Origin: Nannizziopsis barbatae | Taxonomy: Eukaryota; Ascomycota; Eurotiomycetes; Onygenales; Nannizziopsiaceae | Assembly: GCA_014964245.1 (NCBI GenBank) | Contig: JACVYH010000001.1 | Span: 6,840,001-6,904,000 of the forward strand | Length of the DNA stretch: 64,000 bases | Reading direction: 5' to 3' | Shown here: positions 35,281 through 46,774 of the stretch, piece by piece | Layout of the letters: every line of letters starts with the position of its first letter | Position numbering within the stretch: position 1 is the stretch's first letter | The notes under the pieces: generated by a model | The model's input: only the letters and a program-made list of their open reading frames with translations | What the model was told of the DNA's origin: nothing | Database searches by the model: none | Program-made: the position numbers and the translations under genes

Positions 35281-38000
35281 TTATTAATTTTCTTCTCTCT
35301 TATTATTATAATTTCTGAATTTAATTATAATTCTAGTTCAGAATATCATAATTAAGATTCATCTGATAATATGATAGATGAGAATAATTAAGATACTGAT
35401 AATTTATTAAGTTTTAATAAATTACTTATTCTAAATTTAATTATTTACAAGTAATTTACTTTTAAAAGAAGTTTAACTATTTATAGAAAAACTAAAATAC
35501 TGTTTATTTTATACTAGATTAAATAGCATTTAAAGCATATTATAATTTCTAAAGTTAATACTAAAGTATCTGATTTAGTAGCTGAGAAGCTTTCTATTTA
35601 ATAAAGTAAAATAAAATATAATGAGAAGAGTAATCTGAAAGCATATTATCACATGAATAAATAAATATCTTTATTCTGAAAATATTATCAGATAGTTATT
35701 ATAATTTCTGATAAACTTTCTAATATCATGTGCATGTGTTGCAATTCTGTGCTAAGATATCTGAAATTTCAGTAAAAATTTATAATCATAATAATAAAAT
35801 ATTTTACTTTAAAGAAATGTGTTAGAATCACACATGTGAATAACATGTTATTAATTAAGAAAGATAATTAAAAATTAATAAAAGATTAAACTTTAATGAA
35901 TCTTTCTGCAGTAAATTCAAGTTTTTAGTTAAGTAAGCTTATTTACTAATTAGTATATTTTAATATTATATTAGTTATAAAATTACATTAATAAATATGA
36001 TACATCTGATAAAAAATTTATTTCTGAAAAATTTAATAACATGCTTATCAAGATTATATGCAATGCATGAGTTTTTTTTTATTTTATTAATAATATTTAT
36101 TTATAATATTTAACAAAAATGTTAAAATCTGAAATGAAATTATCAAGTAATAAAATAATTCAGATTATATTAAATAGAATAATGAAAATAGACTAGCAGA
36201 GCATTCTTTAATTTCTATCTAATTAAAAATAAGTATTATTAATAATTAATTACTGAATAAGTTTCTTCAGATAATCTTTTCTTATAATTATGATTTATTT
36301 TATTAATTTAAAATAAGCTTATTATTTATTACTTCTGAAATTTGCTCATATGTTATAGCATTACATAAGTAAAGAACTAGCTACTTAGATAACTGCAATT
36401 CTTATAAAATATAAATTTCATAATTATGTTTTTATAATCATGACAGATAATGCATTTAATAATAAAAAAATATATAAAGAACTTTCCAAGATTCAGATAC
36501 TTATTTTTAATTAACTTAAGTATCTTATTATTCTAATATCATGCATGATGCATGTTATTTAGCTTATTCTGAATATTCTTTTATTTAAGATTTAAATTAA
36601 TTTAAAGAATAAGATAGAAAATACATGCTGAAGTAATGATATGCTCAAGCATAATCTTAGATCTGAAATTTCATATGTTCTTCTTAAGATATGTTATCTT
36701 ATTTTCTTTAATTATCTAGAATTTATGCTTGAATCTTAATTCTCACATGTGATTCTATCTGTATAGTTTATTCTTTATTTAATTTTTTATTCATGAATTA
36801 AATTCAGATTTATCTGTTTATTATTACATACATGTTTATTATTATCTATAGCTAATATGCTTTTTTTAATATGTTAAATTTATAATTTTATTAAATATAT
36901 TAATCATAATTCTCAGTGCTATGCAGAGTTTAATTATCATTAAAATAGAAAAAAATTTCTTTAATTAAAATTAAATATAAAGATATATTAGAACTTAACA
37001 TTTAACATGCTTATCTGAATTATCTAGCTTTATAATATTATTAACTCATATTTTTACAGTAAATTTATTAAAAGAAATCTTGCTATTACTGAAACAGAGT
37101 AATTACTGATATAATATCTCATTTAATTAACTGAATTTTTTATGAGATGCATTATAATACTCTCTGCTACTAATTATTTAACAGTATATCATATTTTTTC
37201 TATATATAATCTTTTCTTTAATCATATTAATAATCACATGACTTATTTTAGAAGAAAGAATGCTTAATAAAAGAAACATCTTGCAGATGTGTTAATTACT
37301 GTTTATAATAAATTATCAGTTTATTATTTAATAATATATAAAAATGCAGATAAGCTACTGATAATTATAACTTTATTTAATTTTAAAATAAAGATAAAGA
37401 TGTTTAATAATTCTGAATGAAAGAATAATAAGAAAGATTAAAAGAAATACTACACTTAGTGCTTGTATCTTGCTTATAATTAATATAAACAGAAAATTTC
37501 ATTAGTAAATAAATAACATTTTGTATAATTAATAAGTTTTAGTAATATTAATTATTTTTTTTACTTAAGCTCAGTCTTATAATAAACTTATACTTGAATA
37601 TAAGATAATTATAATGAGATAAATATTTATTTATATGAGAATATGTTTTCTTATATAAGCTTGTTATAAAATATATAATTATTATTAATATTATTGCTTG
37701 ACAGCTACTGAAAGTAGCTTCAAGCTTATTTTAAAATACTAGTAAAAAAATGCAGAACAGTTTTCTGTCTTAAGTAATATGATAAAAAATTATCTCAGAA
37801 TTCTTGTAATAGTAATATCAGTTAAACAGATTTAAAGTATCACATGTGATATTTATTATTATTATTATAACTAGATTAAGGCAGAGACTGTAATCATGCA
37901 AATAATGTAGCTAGTTATTAATTAGTATGATATTAACTTCATTTATTACATGTTAAAAAATAAAAATTTATAAGAAAAAAAAAATAAAATAATTAATATT
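35280..38000 (+). pseudogene. hAT transposase, decayed
   Basis: A plus-strand frame with many stops. The hAT core signature is visible at 36440-36470: Thr-Asp-Asn-Ala ... Asn-Asn-Lys, then Tyr-Lys-Glu-Leu. The Cys-Met-Met-His-Val-Ile block follows near 36540-36565, where the family has its conserved Cys/His before an Asn-Leu stretch. The C-terminal dimerisation region is at about 37745-37935, ending Lys-Ala-Glu-Thr-Val ... Met-Gln-Ile-Met. A basic Lys-Lys tail follows. The start is not defined; the N-terminal part (35280-35700) has no clear BED finger left. Homologous positions exist at 1-2076 and 13245-13480. Confidence 0.7.
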
Positions 38001-38224
38001 TTTAAACATGATTAAAAAGAAAACATTATTTACTTATAATATATCAGTAATGACTTAAAATTTAAGAATAATTCTACTATAGCTAAATAAAATCTTGATA
38101 ATAATAATATAAATAATAAATTAAATAAAGAAAGTAAGAAAAGTAATATTAACATGAAGAATAATAGTATGAGTGATTCAGATAAAAATATAATTATTTT
38201 ACTAAATAATATATTACATATTCT

Positions 38225-38495
38225 AATATCATCTTGATAATAATCAGCTTAATAGCTATTATTCTGATATTTATTACTTAAAATTCTATTATCTTAACAT
38301 TTATTATTCTGTTAATCATTATTTCATTACTCATTATTCTGATACTCATTGCTCTGTTAATCATTACTCTGTTATTTATTACTCTGTTATTTATTATCTT
38401 ATTACTCATTATTCTATCACTCATTATCTTATTACTTATCATTTTATTACTTATTATTTTATTACTTATTATCTTAATAATCATTTTAATAATTA
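38225..38495 (+). repeat. Degenerate 12/24-bp minisatellite (copy in hAT 1)
   Basis: Same array as 13735-13992. The minus-strand open stretch 38278-38484 is a run of Ser-Asn-Lys-Ile-type repeats created by it. Confidence 0.65.
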
Positions 38496-38499
38496 GTAC

Positions 38500-39263
38500 A
38501 GCAGTAATAATATGATAGCATATTTATATTATTATATTATAATTAAAAAATATAAAATAAATAATTCATATTAATAATTTAATAAAATATAATTTTATAA
38601 ATATTATTTATAAAAGCAGCTATTATCTCTTTACATGTTAGAAAAAGAATTAAGTAACAGATTCTAATTAAAGCTTAATAAAATTAACATAATTATTTAG
38701 CTAATTCATCTTCTTCATTTAATCTTCTCATATTATTAAAGCAATCTCAACTTAATAAGATAGGTAATAATTTCATGTTATTATTTTTAATATCTTAAAA
38801 GTGCAGACAGAATTTCATCACATATTTTTCTTCTCATGTAAGTTCTCAGATATAAGCTAGTTTATACATGATAAATAAAATTAAAATGCTTGATAAATTA
38901 AACTTGTAATATAATGCTCATAATATATAAATGTAAATAAAATATAAATAGATTAAGATAAAAATGTAATGTGAAATTTAATTTATGAAATATGAAAATT
39001 AATATAGAATAGAAATTCTTTATGTGTGATTATAAGCTGGTAGCTTTGAAATTTTCATTATATTAATTATAAATACTATATGAATTATATCTGCTTGTAT
39101 ATTATATATAATTAAGTTAATTAAGTTAAAAACTTAACTTGTATTAATCTGATATTAACTTAATCAGAAACTTGCATGTTATTAAAAATAAAGACTTGAC
39201 TTAAACTTAACTAAGTTAAGTTAAGTTTAAGTTTGAGTTTAACTCAGATTCATTCACAGTCTA
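38500..39263 (+). other. hAT 3' non-coding arm and right terminus
   Basis: It matches 14000-14757. Subterminal AAGTTAAG repeats lie at 39120-39250 and the terminus CACAGTCTA is intact. No gene. Confidence 0.65.
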
Positions 39264-39271
39264 ATAATTAT

Positions 39272-41240
39272 TAAATATTAGTTTTTTTTTAAGTAATGTT
39301 TTTAGTATTTAAAAAAAGTAATTATTATTAAGAGCTTCTTATCATGCATATTATAATATGTTTCTATATTAATAAGCTTATAATTATGAAAAATAATAAG
39401 ATATTAGAAATTATCATCTTGTAATTATAATAAGATTCTAGTAATAGTAAATATAAATATATTAATCTTGAGAAGAATTTTTTTCTAAATATTAAAATGC
39501 ATAAGAAGTAAAGTAATGATAAAAGTAATTTTAAAATAATTAAAAGTACTTTAAGTATTTTTTAATTAGTAAAATAATGCTTTCTGCTAATTTTTTTTCT
39601 CTTTTTTAATAAGCTTATAAAAAGAATGAATAATCTTTAAATAAACTTTAATAAATTAATAATAAAAATTTACAAATTTTAAGAAAATGAGAATTTTTTT
39701 AATATTTTTAAACTCAGATCATTTGCAGATAGCTTTAATTTAATCTTATTTTATAAATATATTATCAGATTTAATAATAAAATCTAAGAATAATACTTTA
39801 TTAATAGTAAATTTACACTTGCTGTTTTTTATATATAAATTAATATAATTAAAATACTTTATAATAATCTGAACATGTTTTTTATACTTTTTTATTAAAT
39901 TTAAGAAAATAAGAATATTATTTAAATAAATTATAATGAAATTATTTGAAATATTAGCAAGAGCTTTATTAATATAAATTTGAAACATAGTTAAGATATT
40001 TATAAGACTAAAAAATATAATATTAAATTTATAATAATTAAATTAAATTTAAAAAGCTGTCAGCTAGTAATCTTCTTGCTTAATATTTATATAATAATAA
40101 GCATGATAAAAATTATATTTTAAGAAGACTTTTATATTATTAAGATAATTAAGATTCTTAATAATAAGCAGTAATAAATACTTGTTCTTAATTATAATGT
40201 GATTTAACTGCTTGTAATTTATATAAAATTTAAGATTTTTATTTTTTTTTAATACAAATAGTATAAATGCTTCTGCAGATAACTTTAATAAGAAAATTCA
40301 TTTTTTATTTAATGTAATAATAATGTATTTACATAAAATCTCTAACTTAATAATTAAAAGATTATAAATTAAAAGAAATGAGAATTTCTTTTCTAATTTC
40401 ATCTTAATTACATGTTTTATATATAAGTATTAATAAGAATTAAATGCTATTTTCTTAGAAAAGAAATGTAATTATAATTATATAAATAAGTAAAGATTAG
40501 TAAGTATATTACTAAATTTAATCTGATAAGCTATAATAAACTGCTTATTATATATTTCTGTATCTGTTTTTAAATAAATCAGATAAGTACTAGTCTTATT
40601 AAGTAGCTTATTAATAATATTCTTAGCAGTTATAAGATTTACATTAATGTTAGAATTTCTAGTAATAAGCAGCAGAAGTTCAGAATTTTTCTAAGAGTGA
40701 TATTTAAGAAATTTAACTAATAAATTCAGTTATTTTTTATTTAGTTAATCAGGAGATTGATATTCTATAGTTAGAAAAAACTAAGAATCATAATATAATT
40801 TTCTAGATTAATTACTTAAAACTCATGAGAAGTAATATGCATACTTTTCTAATTATTAATAATATTAATATTAAGATTTATTTTATTAAAAATATGCACA
40901 TGATGCTTACTTAAAATTTTAATTATCTTATATTAAAATAAGTTAATTTCTAAGTTATTTTTTTTTACTTAAATATTATTAATAAAGTTAGCTTTAGCTC
41001 TGGAATTAACTAAGATTAGAACTGTTTTTAAATTTCTAGAAATTTAAATTTAAACTGTGATTAGAAAACTAAGCAGATTTTATCTTTTTTTATTAATTCT
41101 GAAAACTATAGCAGTATTTAGAATTCTCTTGATTAGTTTTTTAATTTTTTACTGTTTTTAGCTTTTTTCTTATCTGCAGCTTTTTAGCTTTTAAAAATCT
41201 TATAATTTAAAATGACATGTTCATAGGATTTATAATGATT
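39272..41240 (-). pseudogene. G1 pol N-terminal part: protease, RT, RNase H (heavily decayed)
   Basis: Collinear with about 6970-8880 of the complete G1 copy. The open stretch 39746-39988 is RT, covering Tyr-Ile-Asn-Lys-Ala-Leu-Ala and Tyr-Leu-Asn-Asn-Ile-Leu-Ile-Phe, where both catalytic Asp have become Asn. The protease remnant is near 41000. Confidence 0.75.
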
Positions 41241-42560
41241 ACATTAGAAGTTTTTTCTGTTAAAATCTTTATTAAAATTAAATTTATGCTTTTTTCATGT
41301 ATTTTTATTACTGTCAGTATTCTTTTTTTTTTAATTTTTATTTTTTTTATTTTTATTATTATTATTTTATAATAACATTCAGCAGACTGAAATATTATCT
41401 TTTATATTAAAGAAATAAGAAATTAGCATTTTATAACTAAGAATATTAACTTTTTCTGAATATTTATTAAATTTCATATGAATTTTAAAAAGAATTTTTA
41501 TGTAGAAATATATTATCTACTATTTTTTAATATAGAATTTTTATAATTAATACTTAAATATTTTTAGAATATGTGTAAAATCATGCATGCTTTAATTTTT
41601 ATGTTATTTAACTTTTTCATATTATATTTAGAAAGTTTTATAAGCTTGTTTCAGATTTATAATTTAATTCTTCAGCTAGTTCTCAAGCTGTGCTTATGTA
41701 AATAACTTAAGCATGAAATTTATATAAAATTCTCATTTTTATAAAAGTATAATATTAAAGTACTGCATAATCTTAAGCATTTTATGCTCTTCTTATCTCA
41801 TGAAATACATATAATTATACCTGTGAAAAACATGACTTGCTATCATGAAATCTTCTAATTTATGCATGTTTTTTACTTGAAATTTCTTCATATTCTTGCA
41901 GAATAAAATCTTACTAACTTCATTATTATAAGATAATAATCTTACTCATACTAAATTCATGTTTAAGCTAATTTAGATGTTTTCAGATTTCTGAATTTTA
42001 ATTATAAAAGCATCTACTGCTAGAATATTATCTGCTAAAATTTCATAATATAATTTCATAATATAATTCATATATTTTATAGAAAAGTTCTATAGTAATA
42101 ACTAAAACTAAATGAGAGTAATAAGCATATTTAATACTAATTATACTAATATATAATGTTTTAAGTAAGATGCATTAATAAAAATTATATGATTAAAATC
42201 AGAAGCAGATATTATGTTCTTAATTTACTAATTAATAGCTACTAGCTTCTTATAAAGCTTTTTAATACATAATTTATACTAAGCAGTCTTAAATTTCTTT
42301 ATTAAAACATGTTTTTTCTCAGAATTATCATGCTTAAATTTCAGAATAACTGCTTTAAAATTATAAAGCATGCTGCTCTTATCTGAGTTTTTAACTTCTT
42401 TCACATGTGAAAGAAACTGCTTTATTTATTTTAATAAGTAATTTTATCAAGCATTATTTAATATAAGAGTAATATTAATGAACTTGCCTGTTTAAATAGA
42501 ATCAGAAATATTATTATTATTAGCTATAATAAAAGTAACTTATGATGCTTTTTTGTAGAA
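41240..42560 (-). pseudogene. G1 gag (heavily decayed)
   Basis: Collinear with the gag of the other two G1 copies. The zinc knuckle lies near 41260-41220 and is no longer intact. No start can be assigned. Confidence 0.6.
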
Positions 42561-42681
42561 AATAAAAAGAAATAATTAATTTTTTAATAAGATAAAAAAT
42601 GATAAAATAGTAGTTCTTATAAGAGGTTAAATGTTAAAAATTCTGCTTCATGAATTATGTTTCTTTTAAAATAATGAGAAC

Positions 42682-42904
42682 TGTAAGAATTAGATTAGAA
42701 ATTAAAACTAAAGACATATAATAAAAACAGAACTAGCAGCTAATAATAAGAAATACTAGAAGAAAGTGTGTAATAAACATATATATAAATTATAACCAGA
42801 GCTCATTACTAGAAAGTAAATAAGAATGAGATTTCATGAGTTCTTATATAATAGAAAAGATTATGAGACTAAGCTAAATAAGAATTAGACTAGCTAGCAT
42901 AATA
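42682..42904 (-). repeat. G1 LTR (5' LTR of the split G1 copy)
   Basis: It is 223 bp, aligned end to end with 10370-10592. The downstream flank is TTAAG at 42905-42909; the partner duplication is outside the window. Confidence 0.88.
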
Positions 42905-44507
42905 TTAAGATAAATATCTTTCACATGAAGAAATACACATGAATTTATTAATAAAAAGAAATATTTTATGCAGATTACTTAATAATTAAGAATTTTATAT
43001 GCTGTTTATCTTTTTATTTCTATATAAATTAATTAATTAAACAGAAATATATATAAATTCCTACTTCAGATTAAATATACTAATTAATAACATATTAAGA
43101 TAAAAATCAGATAAGAAAGAATCTTAATTTAATAACATGTTAATAAAGAATTAATCAAAAACATATCTTAATAAGAAGAAGAATTAATTAAGCTAAAAAT
43201 GCATATTTTTTAGTAAAATTAAGAATAATTATCTAGAAAAACAGATAATTACTAATAAAGAAATTTTTAAAGAGTTAAAAATATCTTAAAAACTAAGAAT
43301 ATTATCTTTTTTAAATGAATCAAGATTAATAAAATTAATATTAGTAAAATATTAATCATTGCAAATAACTGCAAGATATTAGATTAAAGTAAAAGCAAAT
43401 ATTAGTATTATTAATATATTAAGCACAGAATCTGAAATTTTAATTTTAAGCATTATAATAATTCTAATTTCTAATATCTTAGTAAAAGTAAAACTTTATA
43501 TTAAAGTACTGAGAAAAGAATGAAAAGTATATAATAAAAAAATTAAATTATATTAGAAATTCTAGAATATTTTAAGTTATAAAATAATTTTTTATAACAG
43601 AAAAAGAAAAATATATGATATTTAATATTAAAATATTAAAGAATTAAAAAAATTAATATGTAATATAATATTATAAAAACTATAAAATAAATGCTATATA
43701 AAAAATAAAAAGCTTTTTAAATGCTTTTAGATATTAGAAAAGTAAATAAGTAAAATAAAAAATTTTATTTTAAATAATCTTCATTATAAATACATCATAA
43801 TAATTAAATTAATTAGTAACATGAGTTATAAGAAGCTTTATAAATGAATTCATGATTTTCAGAGCTAAATAATTAAAATAATAAATTAGAACATGAGTAA
43901 GATAATAAATTCTTAATTTATTTTTAAAATTCTAATTAAAAAAATTAAGCATCTTAATAAAATTAAAATTTTTACTAATACTTATTAAATAAGTAATAAA
44001 TATAAAATTAATAAAAATATAAAGTTTATAATATTAATTATTAAAAATTTTAAAGAATTAATTATTAGTTATATAATAACTAAAATAAATAAATTAAAGA
44101 ATAAATTCTAATAAGAATTATTCTTTTATACAGACTTATAAAAGTCTGAATCAGATAATAAACTTTTATATAAATAAGCTTTCTTTTTATTTATAAGCTA
44201 AACTAAGAATATAAATTAAAAGCAAGCATATAATAAACAGAATTCTGTTAAAAGAATAAGTAAAAAAAATAATTTTATTAAATGCAAAGCATGTGATTTC
44301 TAATACCTGCTTAAGAAATACTAATATGCCTGCTCATGAACTTGCTTAAAAAACTTTAATTTTTCAAAAAATAAGAAATTTATTAAGAAAATTAAAAAGA
44401 AGATTTCTTATAACTCAGATCTTAAAAAGAAGATTAATAAATTTAAGAAACATTATGCTGCTAAAAAGAAGAAAAAAATCAAGTTTACTAATAAAAAGAA
44501 GAAAAAA
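42905..44507. other. Unassigned AT-rich sequence
   Basis: It matches nothing else in the window. The last 250 bp on the plus strand (44270-44500) read as a basic Lys-rich segment with paired Cys codons near 44280-44345, suggestive of an eroded coding region, but I cannot name it. It ends in an A/G-rich tract directly before the GC-rich island. Confidence 0.35.
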
Positions 44508-44699
44508 AAATCCGGTCATGTTGATTGTGCGATCGCGAGGTGAAAATTTTTCACCACACCCGGGAATACCCCCCATTCTGTCAAATCCGCCACCCATTTA
44601 GCTAAGAAAATCAGACAATAGCTTGGAATTAGCTTGAATAAGCTATATCTCAAATTTGAACTGATTTCAACCTCTTTTCACTGAGAAATTGCTGTTTTT
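44508..44699. other. GC-normal single-copy edge of the island
   Basis: CpG reappears abruptly at 44513. It includes the palindrome GCGATCGC (44529-44536) and a perfect hairpin GGTGAAAATTTTTCACC (44539-44555). No gene seen; the short minus-strand ORF here has no recognisable content. Confidence 0.5.
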
Positions 44700-46265
44700 C
44701 ACCCACGGGCACTGCCTTTTCAGGCCTTTCAGGCATCCTCACGGGCATTGCCAAGCCCGGAGAATCTGAATCCCCGGCACCCGTCATGGTCGCAATTCAT
44801 CACACTTTCTCAACTCCGCCTACCTATTTCCCTCCCTGTTTCCGCTACCAATCCGGGCCCGTAACCGCGCCGCCCCAGGCCCTACTTGCCCGGAGGTCAG
44901 GCTCAATATTTAAATTGAAAAAGCGGACTTTTTTCCAGCTGTTCCGGGCACCCCGGGCCCCATACACAGGCACGGCCAAGCCTGGAAAATCGATACTCTG
45001 GCACCCGTGCTGGTTGCAGCTCGCTGCGCTTTCCTCTCTGCCGCCTACCTATCTCCCTCCCCGTTTCCGTCACCAATCCGGGCCCAATAACTGCGCCGCC
45101 CCGGGCCCTACTTGCCCGGAGGTCAGGCTTAATATTTAAATCGAAAAAGCGGACTTTTTTCCAGCTGTTCCGGGCACCCCGGGCCCCATTCCGCGGGCAC
45201 GGTCAAGCCCGAAAAATTGATATTCCGGCACCCGTGCTGGTTGCAGCTCGCTGCGCTTTCCTCTCTGCCGCCTACCTATCTCCCTCCCCGTTTCCGTCAC
45301 CAATCCGGGCCCAATAACCGCGCCGCCCCGGGCCCTACTTGCCCGGAGGTCAGGCTTAATATCTAAATCAAAAAAGCGGACTTTTTTCAAACTGTTCCGG
45401 GCACCCCGGGCCCCATTCCGCGGGCACGGTCAAGCCCGGAAAAATCGATACTCCGGCACCCGTGCTGGTTGCAGCTCGCTGCGCTTTCCTCTCTGCCGCC
45501 TACCTATCTTCCTCCCCGTTTCCGCCACCAATCCGGGCCCGATAACCGCGCCGCCCCGGGCCCTACTTGCCCGGAGGTCAGGCTTAATATTTAAATTGAA
45601 AAAGCGGACTTTTTTCCAGCTGTTCCGGGCACCCCGGGCCCCATTCCGCGGGCACGGTCAAGCCTGGAAAAATCGATATTCCGGCACCCGTGCTGGTTGC
45701 AGCTCGCTGCGCTTTTCTCTCTGCCGCCTACCTATCTCCCTCCCCGTTTCTGTCACCAATCCGGGTAACCGCGCCGCCCCGGGCCCTACTTGCCCGGAGG
45801 TCAGGCTTAATATCTAAATCGAAAAAGCGGACTTTTTTCCAGCTGTTCTGGGCACCCCGGGCCCCATTCCGCGGGCACGGTCAAGCTCGGAAAAATCGAT
45901 ATTCCAGCACCCGTGCCGGTCACAGCTCACTGTGTTTTCCTCACTGCCGCCTACCTATTTCTCTCCCTGTTTCCGTCACCAATCCGGGATCAATAACAGC
46001 ACTGCCCCGGGCTCTACTGCCCGGAGGTCAGGCTTAAAATTTAAATCGAAAAAGTGGACCTTTTTCCAGCTGTTCCGGGCACCCCGGGCCCCATTCCGCA
46101 GGCACGGTCAAGCCCGGAAAAATCAATACTCCGGCACCCGTGTCGGCTGCAGCTTGCTGCACTTTCTTTGCCTTCACCTACCTATTTTCCTCCCTGTTTC
46201 CGCCACCAATCCGGGCCCAATAACCGCGCCGCTTCAGGCCCTACTGCCCAGGGGTCAGGGATTCT
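44700..46265 (+). repeat. GC- and CpG-rich tandem satellite, about seven units of 220-228 bp
   Basis: The anchor TTAAATCGAAAAAGCGGAC recurs near 44909, 45129, 45355, 45583, 45805 and 46032, with a first, partial unit starting near 44700 and a last partial unit to 46265. Each unit contains GGGCACCCCGGGCCCCA, GCAGCTCGCTGCGC and CACCAATCCGGGCC. Unit lengths are not multiples of three, so the several overlapping open frames on both strands are repeat artefacts, not genes. Units are highly similar and still full of CpG, unlike all flanking DNA. The later units (from about 45900) show more C-to-T and G-to-A changes. Confidence 0.92.
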
Positions 46266-46523
46266 ATAACTGGAACTTAGTTACTAGAGGAATCTCTCTC
46301 TTTTTAATAGGTTTTGAACTCCTCAGATTGTGAATCCATTTATTATTTTAATTACTCTTGAATTCACTTTAAGTAATATTTACTTATCTACTTAGAGAGG
46401 ATTCTTCTAAAATAACTTCTTAATAATCTATTTCTCTAACTAATCTTTGATTTTTAACATTCAAATCATGAAATTTCTTAACTAACAGTTCTGAATTCTT
46501 AACTAGTAGAATCAGAAGCTACT
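46266..46523. other. Flank between satellite and G2 copy 2
   Basis: Intermediate composition with no gene. It continues after the G2 element at 56333, as shown by the duplicated CTACT. Confidence 0.5.
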
Positions 46524-46694
46524 TGATAAGCAAAATACAACAGTATAATCATGAAGTAATATGAAGTTGTTTGTAGTTATAAAGTAATTTAATTTTTCTA
46601 TAATTCTCATTCTCAGTCTGAGTTATGTATACTATCTAGTGCTATTATACATACAGAAAACATGCTCTTAGTATTATCATTATATAATCTAATA
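46524..46694 (-). repeat. G2 LTR (3' LTR, copy 2)
   Basis: Starts TGATAAG and ends CTAATA; 171 bp; pairs with 56157-56327. Confidence 0.9.
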
Positions 46695-46774
46695 ATATGC
46701 TAGTTTTAATATCTTCAAATGCTCTTATTTAGCTTTTATTTTATTTTTATTAAATATCTTCATACTTCTCATCT

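Larger units (their letters stand above)
27171..39263 (+). mobile_element. hAT-superfamily DNA transposon, copy 1 (12.1 kb with nested Tc1)
   Basis: Terminal inverted repeats TAGACTGTGAATGA (27171-27184) and its complement ending at 39263 are followed inward by AAGTTAAG-type subterminal repeats. An exact 8-bp duplication ATAATTAT lies at 27163-27170 and 39264-39271. The complete G1 copy has the unduplicated site near 6950-6965. The TAG start, 8-bp TSD and a transposase with hAT motifs agree. The size is large for a hAT element, even after removing the Tc1 insert. It has a transposase on the plus strand and a second long frame on the minus strand. Confidence 0.85.
14758..42904 (-). mobile_element. 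Ty3/gypsy chromovirus, family G1, split by three large insertions
   Basis: Three pieces collinear with the 2391-10592 element make one copy. 14758-16510 matches about 4177-5930, 26128-27170 matches about 5930-6965, and 39264-42904 matches about 6965-10592. Its 5' LTR is at 42682-42904. The 3' LTR and the end of the 3' spacer are outside the window, beyond the hAT copy ending at 14757. The insertions are hAT at 14757, G2 at 16511-26127 and hAT at 27171-39263. Its base composition is more degraded than any other G1 copy here, as expected for the oldest layer. Confidence 0.85.

Noticed and set aside
44700..46265. CRISPR array
   Set aside because: Units are 220-228 bp of nearly identical sequence with no short repeat/variable spacer pattern.
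44415..46333. Several overlapping ORFs of 60-133 residues on both strands in the GC-rich island
   Set aside because: They follow the satellite units, switch frame because the unit is not a multiple of three, and share no recognisable domain.
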